Shown: piece after piece, positions 6,236 to 10,380 of the stretch | Layout: every line of letters begins with the position of its first letter | Position numbering within the stretch: position 1 is the stretch's first letter | NCBI RefSeq assembly: GCF_020829685.1 | Contig: NZ_JAIVFR010000141.1 | Coordinates: 1 to 10,380 of the forward strand | Direction: 5' to 3' | DNA from: Nostoc sp. CHAB 5715 | GTDB lineage: Bacteria; Cyanobacteriota; Cyanobacteriia; Cyanobacteriales; Nostocaceae | Length of the DNA stretch: 10,380 nucleotides | Program-made: the position numbers and the translations under genes | Notes under the pieces: generated by a model | The model's database searches: none | What the model was told of the DNA's origin: nothing | Seen by the model: only the letters and a program-made list of their open reading frames with translations

Positions 6236-7287
6236 GCGGCCTTTGCTCCAACCTGACCGATGGTGACGGGGCCTCCACGCCGCGCAGCTTCGCCCACGGC
6301 CTCGATCACGGCAAGCGTGCGCGCCGCATCCGTGGCATCGGTGATCGGAGCTTCGGTGCCGCGGATCACGGCGCAGAAATGCCGGATCTGCTCGGCCAGC
6401 GGCTCGAGCGGCGTGATCGCGAGGCTGTCCCGCAGCAGCGGCTCCCACCAGCCCTGGCGGCCCTCATAGTGCCAGCGCTCCAGCGACGGGATCGAGAGCG
6501 AGCCCTCGCTGCCGGCGATCAGGTAGCAGAGCCCGTCGCGCTGCGGATAGGCCTTGTTCTCGCCCGAGGAGAGCTCCCAGCTCCAGGGAGTCGGCGTCAC
6601 GTCCGAGACGGTCGCGGTGCCGAGCGCGCCATTGGCGAAGCGGAAGATCAGCGCGGCCGTATCCTCGACCGCGAAGCCGCGCGTCGCGTTCGAGGTCATC
6701 GCCTGCACGCTGTCGATCTCGCCGCAGATGAAGCGCAGATTGTCGATGTCGTGGATCAGGTTGATCAGGACCGGCCCGCCGCCCGGCTCGCGCCGCCAGG
6801 CGACGTCGAAATAGTCGTCGGGCTTGCGGATCAGGAAGAGCGAGTTCACCGCGACGAGCCGGCCGATGCCGCCCTCCTGCAGCAGCTTGCGCGCCGCCTT
6901 GACGATCGGGTTGTGGCGGCGGTGATGGCCGCCGAGCACCGGCACGCCCGTCCGCTTCTGGGCCTCGACCAGAAGCTGTGCCGCAGCGACGCTCTCCGCC
7001 AGCGGTTTCTCGATCAGCACGGGGACGCCGGCCTCCAGGCATGCGATGGCGCCGGGCACATGCAGCGCGTTCGGCGTCGCGATGATCGCGCCGTCCGGCT
7101 TCGCCGCCGCCAGCATCTCGGCGATCGAGGCGAACCAGGGGGTGCCGCGCCCGGCGGCGAGCGCCTTGGCGGTGTCGGTCGGGTCGCAGATCGCGGCGCA
7201 GTCGCAGTCCGGCGAGGCGTCGAGGCGCTCCAGATGCGCGCGACCGATCAGGCCGGCACCGACGAGGGCGATCTTCAGTTTCGCCAT
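6232..7287 (-). CDS. Gfo/Idh/MocA-family NAD(P)-dependent oxidoreductase
   Basis: A 351-residue predicted cytoplasmic dehydrogenase. The N-terminal Rossmann fold (about 1-120) has the dinucleotide-binding VGAGLIGRAHL (Gly10, Gly12, Gly15), the IIATPNALHVP strand and the family signature EKP (93-95), whose lysine is normally catalytic. The C-terminal alpha/beta domain has GGGPVLINLIHDIDNLRF, with the His179/Asp182 pair that usually completes the active site. The family oxidises hydroxyl groups of sugars, inositols and other cyclic polyols, so the substrate cannot be read from sequence. Position between an ABC transporter and quiC suggests a hydroaromatic such as shikimate or quinate (inference). 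Start: ATG ATG at 7290 and 7287; GGAGG (7295-7299) is seven bases from the second and four from the first, so 7287 is preferred, overlapping the livF stop as TGATG. The stop overlaps the quiC start by four bases. Confidence 0.9.
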   Translation of the reverse strand: MAKLKIALVGAGLIGRAHLERLDASPDCDCAAICDPTDTAKALAAGRGTPWFASIAEMLAAAKPDGAIIATPNALHVPGAIACLEAGVPVLIEKPLAESVAAAQLLVEAQKRTGVPVLGGHHRRHNPIVKAARKLLQEGGIGRLVAVNSLFLIRKPDDYFDVAWRREPGGGPVLINLIHDIDNLRFICGEIDSVQAMTSNATRGFAVEDTAALIFRFANGALGTATVSDVTPTPWSWELSSGENKAYPQRDGLCYLIAGSEGSLSIPSLERWHYEGRQGWWEPLLRDSLAITPLEPLAEQIRHFCAVIRGTEAPITDATDAARTLAVIEAVGEAARRGGPVTIGQVGAKAA

Positions 7288-8024
7288 CATGCCGCCTCCG
7301 TCAGCGCGCCGCCGAGGAAGAGCTGCGCGACGCGCGGATCCGCCAGGATCTCGGCCGCCGGTCCCTGCATGCGGGTCTGGCCGAGTTCGAGCACCAGCCC
7401 TTCATCGGAAATCTCCAGCGCCGAGCGGGCGTTCTGCTCGACCATCAGGATGGTGACGCCTTTGGCGCGCAGGTCCATCAGGATGCCGAAGGTCTCCTGA
7501 ACCAGCATCGGCGACAGCCCGATCGAGGGTTCGTCGATCAGCACGAGCTTCGGGTCGAGCAGCAGCCCGCGCACGATCTCGAGCTGCTTCTGCTGCCCGC
7601 CGGAGAGCGTCGAGGCCTGCACGTCGGCCTTGGCCCGCAGCGCCGGGAAGCGGTCGAGTGCCGCCTCGATGCGCCTGGGCATGTCGGTGATGTGGGAGCC
7701 CGCCGCGACTGCGCCGAGCTCGATGTTGTGGCGCACCGAGAGCTCGGGGAAGATGTTGCGGCCCTGCGGCACGTAGCAGATGCCGGCCTCCAGCAGCTTG
7801 CGCTGGTTCCAGTTGGTGATCTCGGTGCCGTCCAGCCGGATATGACCCTCGCGCACCTTGAGCAGGCCGAAGATCGCCTTGAATACGGTCGATTTGCCGG
7901 CGCCGTTGGGGCCGATCACGGTGGTGATCGCGGCGCGCGGCACCTTGAAGGTCGTGCCGTTCAGGATGGTCATGGCGCCATAGCCGCCGACCACGCCGTC
8001 GAGTTCGAGGATGGGGGTGCTCAT
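7287..8024 (-). CDS. livF: LivF-type ABC transporter ATP-binding protein
   Basis: A 245-residue ATPase subunit of a branched-chain-amino-acid-type (HAAT) importer; it pairs with the LivG-type subunit at the cytoplasmic face to drive uptake. Walker A is GPNGAGKST (38-46), the Q-loop Gln is 87 in CYVPQGRNIFPELSV, the ABC signature LSGGQQK is 140-146, Walker B LVLIDEP is 160-166, and the switch region reads MVEQNA (194-199), with Gln in place of His as is usual in LivF. The VPQGRNIFPELSV block and SIGLSP separate LivF from LivG. ATG at 8024 is preceded by GAGGAG seven bases upstream and lies 11 bases after the livG stop. HAAT transporters also carry aromatic acids, amides and urea; the neighbouring quiC argues for an aromatic or hydroaromatic acid (inference). 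Confidence 0.94.
   Translation of the reverse strand: MSTPILELDGVVGGYGAMTILNGTTFKVPRAAITTVIGPNGAGKSTVFKAIFGLLKVREGHIRLDGTEITNWNQRKLLEAGICYVPQGRNIFPELSVRHNIELGAVAAGSHITDMPRRIEAALDRFPALRAKADVQASTLSGGQQKQLEIVRGLLLDPKLVLIDEPSIGLSPMLVQETFGILMDLRAKGVTILMVEQNARSALEISDEGLVLELGQTRMQGPAAEILADPRVAQLFLGGALTEAA
7295..7299 (-). promoter_or_regulatory. Ribosome binding site of the oxidoreductase gene
   Basis: GGAGG on the minus strand inside the end of livF. Its seven-base distance favours the second of the two adjacent ATG codons (7287 rather than 7290). Confidence 0.55.
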
Positions 8025-8035
8025 GGCGTCACTCC

Positions 8036-8779
8036 TCAATGCCCCAGATACGCTTCGATCACGGCCGGGTTGGCCCTGACTTCGGCCGGCGTGCCTTCCG
8101 CCAGCACCTTGCCCTCGGCCAGCACGATGACGCGCGAACACAGGCTCATCACGAAATCCATGTTGTGCTCGATCACGACGAAGGTCGCGCCCTGTTCGGC
8201 GTTGATGGCGCGAAGCCGCTCCTTGAGGTCGCCCAGCATGGTCAGGTTGACGCCGCCGGCCGGCTCGTCGAGCAGCACGAGGCGCGGGCCCGCCATGAAG
8301 GCCATGGCGGCGTCGAGCAGCTTCTGCTGGCCGTAGGAGAGCCCGCCCGCCTTCGCATCCGCCAGATGGCCGAGCTTGAAGAAGCCGATCATCTGCTCGG
8401 CCTTCTCGGTCAGCCCGGCATCGCGCGCGCCGAACAGCCGCGACAGCATCGAGCCCTCATGCTCCTGCCCGGCCAGGATCAGGTTCTCCCGCACCGTCAG
8501 TTCCGGGAAGACCTGCAGGAGCTGGAAGGTCCGGCTGACGCCGAGCCGGTTCAGGTCGGAGGGGCGCATGTTGGTGACGTCGCGCCCGTCGAGCTTCACC
8601 GCGCCTTCGGTCGGCTCGAGCTGGCCGAGGATGCAGTTGAACAGGGTCGACTTGCCGCAGCCATTGGGGCCGATGATCCCGAGGATCTCGCCCTCGTTCA
8701 CCGAGAACGACACGCCGTTCACCGCTTTGATGCCGCCGAAGGCCTTGTGGAGATTGCTGACTTCGAGAACCTGGGTCAT
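8036..8779 (-). CDS. livG: LivG-type ABC transporter ATP-binding protein
   Basis: A 247-residue ATPase, partner of the LivF-type subunit in the same HAAT importer. Walker A is GPNGCGKST (37-45), the LivG-typical SRTFQLLQVFPELTVREN block holds the Q-loop (Gln86), the signature is LSYGQQK (147-153), Walker B is LVLLDEPAGGVN (167-178) and the H-loop histidine is 205 in VVIEHNMDFVM. The C-terminal LAEGTPAEVRANPAVIEAYLG is the classic LivG ending. ATG at 8779 overlaps the livM stop (ATGA) and has GGGAG about seven bases upstream within livM, so translational coupling is likely. All catalytic motifs are intact. Confidence 0.95.
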   Translation of the reverse strand: MTQVLEVSNLHKAFGGIKAVNGVSFSVNEGEILGIIGPNGCGKSTLFNCILGQLEPTEGAVKLDGRDVTNMRPSDLNRLGVSRTFQLLQVFPELTVRENLILAGQEHEGSMLSRLFGARDAGLTEKAEQMIGFFKLGHLADAKAGGLSYGQQKLLDAAMAFMAGPRLVLLDEPAGGVNLTMLGDLKERLRAINAEQGATFVVIEHNMDFVMSLCSRVIVLAEGKVLAEGTPAEVRANPAVIEAYLGH

Positions 8780-9801
8780 CGGGCGTCTCCCAGCTTGCCG
8801 GTGAGCTTTGCCCAGGCCCGTTCCATCAGGCCGCTCACGCCCTGCGGGCAGGCGATCAGCAGCAGCATGACGATCGCCGCGAAGATGATCAGGTAGAGCG
8901 AGCCGGCGAAGCGCAGCCATTCCGGCAGCACGACGCCGAGCAGCGCGCCGACGAAGGGCCCGAGCAGGTAGCCGGCGCCGCCCGCCACAACCATCAGCAG
9001 CAGGAAGAAGCTCTGCGACAGCGAGAAGGGGGAGGGATCGATGAACTCGACCAGCGGCGCATAGAGCGCGCCCGCGAAGCCCGCATAGGCCGAGCCGATG
9101 GCGAAGGCGAGCAGGGTGTAGGTCCGGGTGTCGATGCCGAGGCTCGCCGCCCGGATCGGGTTCTCGCGCAGCGCGGTGAAGGCGCGGCCCCAGGGCGAAC
9201 GGATGAGCCACCACAGCGCGACCGCCAGGATGAAGGTCACCGCGACGACGAAGCGGTGGAACTCCAGCGCGCCGAACAGCTTGGTGCCGAAGAACTCGGG
9301 CCGGTTGATGTTCGAGATGCCGAAGACGCCGCCGGTCAGCCATTGCTCGTTGCGCAGGATCAGCCAGATCAGCGTCGAGAAGGCGAGCGTGACGAAGGCG
9401 AGGTAATGCGCCTTGACGCGTAGCGCCGGGAAGCCGAGCACGATGCCGACCGCGAAGGTCAAAAGCCCGGACAGGGCGAAGGCGGCATACCAGGACACGC
9501 CCGCCTTGGTCGTCAGCAGGGCGGTGGTATAGGCGCCGAGCCCCATGAAGGCGGCCTGCGCCAGCGACTTCAGACCGGCATAGCCCAGCGTCAGGTTGAG
9601 CCCCATCACGGCGATGCTCATCACCAGCCAGAGCGAGAGCACATAGGTGCCGTAGCGGCCCATCCCGACCGGGGCGAACCAGAGGATCGCGGCGCCGATC
9701 GCGAGGGTGAGGAAGGTGCCGTCGATCGTGCCGGCAATGCCGGGCAGCCGGGCGAGGCGAGGGGAGGCCGTCAGGCGGCCATCGGTTGCGGGCGCGCTCA
9801 T
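8776..9801 (-). CDS. livM: LivM-type ABC transporter permease
   Basis: A 341-residue inner-membrane permease of the HAAT importer. After a polar N-terminus of about 28 residues come roughly nine hydrophobic segments (near 30-45, 52-72, 84-98, 104-124, 134-150, 184-200, 228-250, 262-292 and 300-318). The LivM hallmark GLNLTLGYAGLKSLAQAAFMGLGAY is at 67-91. The cytoplasmic coupling loop WGRAFTALRENPIRAASLGI (204-223), which contacts the ATPases, is well conserved. GGAGYLLGPFVGALL (274-288) is also typical. ATG at 9801 overlaps the livH stop (ATGA), with GAGAGGAG about eight bases upstream. It forms the channel together with the LivH-type subunit. Specificity lies mainly in the binding protein, which is not in this window. 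Confidence 0.94.
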   Translation of the reverse strand: MSAPATDGRLTASPRLARLPGIAGTIDGTFLTLAIGAAILWFAPVGMGRYGTYVLSLWLVMSIAVMGLNLTLGYAGLKSLAQAAFMGLGAYTTALLTTKAGVSWYAAFALSGLLTFAVGIVLGFPALRVKAHYLAFVTLAFSTLIWLILRNEQWLTGGVFGISNINRPEFFGTKLFGALEFHRFVVAVTFILAVALWWLIRSPWGRAFTALRENPIRAASLGIDTRTYTLLAFAIGSAYAGFAGALYAPLVEFIDPSPFSLSQSFFLLLMVVAGGAGYLLGPFVGALLGVVLPEWLRFAGSLYLIIFAAIVMLLLIACPQGVSGLMERAWAKLTGKLGDAR

Positions 9802-10380
9802 ACGCGGCGCTCCTCTCTGCGGCCCATCAGCCCTTCGGGCTTGAGCAGGATGATGACGACGAGCAGGATCAGCGGCACGGCGAGCCGGTAGGAGCTGGAG
9901 ACGTAAGCCGCGGCCATCGAATCGACGATGCCGACGACGAGTCCGCCGACGAGTGCGCCACGCACCTGGTTGAAGCCGCCGACGATGGCCGCGATGAAGG
10001 CGAACAGGCCGATCACCTCGCCATTCGAGAACTTCGCCAGATAGATCGGCGAGATCAGCACCGAGGCGACGACGGCGAGCGCCGCGTTGATGACGAAGGT
10101 CAAAAGCACCATCCGCTCGACCGGGATGCCGAGGATGCGCGCCACCGTCGGGTTCTGCGCCGTCGCCTGCATCTGCCGGCCGAGGCGGGTGCCGCCGACG
10201 AACCATTGCAGCAGCCCGATCACCGCAAACGCGCAGGCGATGATCGCCAGATGCTGCAGCGAGATCGCCGCGCCGAAGACCTCGATCGTCTGCGTCGGCA
10301 CGAAGGAGGGGAAATTCTGCGCCTCGGCCGAGAAACCGTCCTTGGCGCCTTCCTTCATGATGATCGACAGCGCCATGGTG
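9798..10380 (-). CDS. livH: LivH-type ABC transporter permease, 5' part cut by window end
   Basis: The C-terminal 193 residues of a permease; the frame is open to the window edge, so the start lies beyond 10380. The in-frame ATG at 10374-10376 is internal, because LivH proteins normally run to about 290 residues. Visible are the loop TRLGRQMQATAQNPTVARILGI, which contacts the ATPases, several membrane segments, the FAFIAAIVGGFNQVRGALVGGLVVGIVDSM block and the ending LLKPEGLMGRREERRV, all diagnostic of LivH. It pairs with LivM. As the first of the visible operon genes it implies that the promoter, and probably the substrate-binding protein, are upstream outside the window. Confidence 0.93.
   Translation of the reverse strand, partial: TMALSIIMKEGAKDGFSAEAQNFPSFVPTQTIEVFGAAISLQHLAIIACAFAVIGLLQWFVGGTRLGRQMQATAQNPTVARILGIPVERMVLLTFVINAALAVVASVLISPIYLAKFSNGEVIGLFAFIAAIVGGFNQVRGALVGGLVVGIVDSMAAAYVSSSYRLAVPLILLVVIILLKPEGLMGRREERRV

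Noticed and set aside
4505..6256. Long plus-strand open frame (583 codons) opposite quiC
   Set aside because: It is the antisense of a clearly recognised enzyme. The translated protein is low-complexity (Arg/Asp/Glu/Gly-rich) with no family resemblance, a normal by-product of high GC3.
6379..7500. Plus-strand open frame (373 codons) opposite the oxidoreductase and livF
   Set aside because: It spans two real genes on the other strand and has Arg/Asp-rich nonsense composition.

Overview
The window is dense, high-GC, high-GC3 DNA from what looks like an alphaproteobacterium, probably of the order Hyphomicrobiales (Bosea/Methylobacterium-like). This rests on protein style and gene content: a SIMPL-domain protein, a QuiC-type fusion enzyme, HAAT-type ABC transporters and an HI1419/HI1420-type toxin-antitoxin pair. 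No rRNA, tRNA, insertion sequence, prophage or CRISPR array is visible. No gene-free stretch exceeds about 125 bases.

Left part (1-1603, plus strand): the 3' end of a SIMPL/DUF541 periplasmic protein, then an HD-GYP protein with a degenerate receiver-like N-terminus. The HD-GYP protein is predicted to degrade c-di-GMP.

Middle part (1617-4284, minus strand): a Tat-exported CpdB-type 2',3'-cyclic-nucleotide phosphodiesterase/3'-nucleotidase, which converges on the HD-GYP gene. Upstream of it lies a compact type II toxin-antitoxin pair, toxin first, then an HTH antitoxin.

Right part (4358-10380, minus strand): a tightly packed probable operon in the order livH (cut by the window edge), livM, livG, livF, a Gfo/Idh/MocA oxidoreductase and quiC. 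Four of its five junctions are overlaps of a few bases and the fifth is an 11-base gap. QuiC-type enzymes convert 3-dehydroshikimate to protocatechuate. The most economical reading is that the ABC transporter imports a quinate/shikimate-like hydroaromatic acid, the dehydrogenase oxidises it (or a derivative), and QuiC makes protocatechuate for the beta-ketoadipate pathway. The transporter substrate and the dehydrogenase reaction are inferred from context only. The periplasmic binding protein and any dehydroquinase or regulator would lie outside the window.

I see no clearly unprecedented system. The most interesting items are the transporter-dehydrogenase-quiC operon with its unassigned dehydrogenase, the intact dioxygenase-like metal triad in the QuiC C-terminal half, and the pseudo-receiver on the HD-GYP protein.
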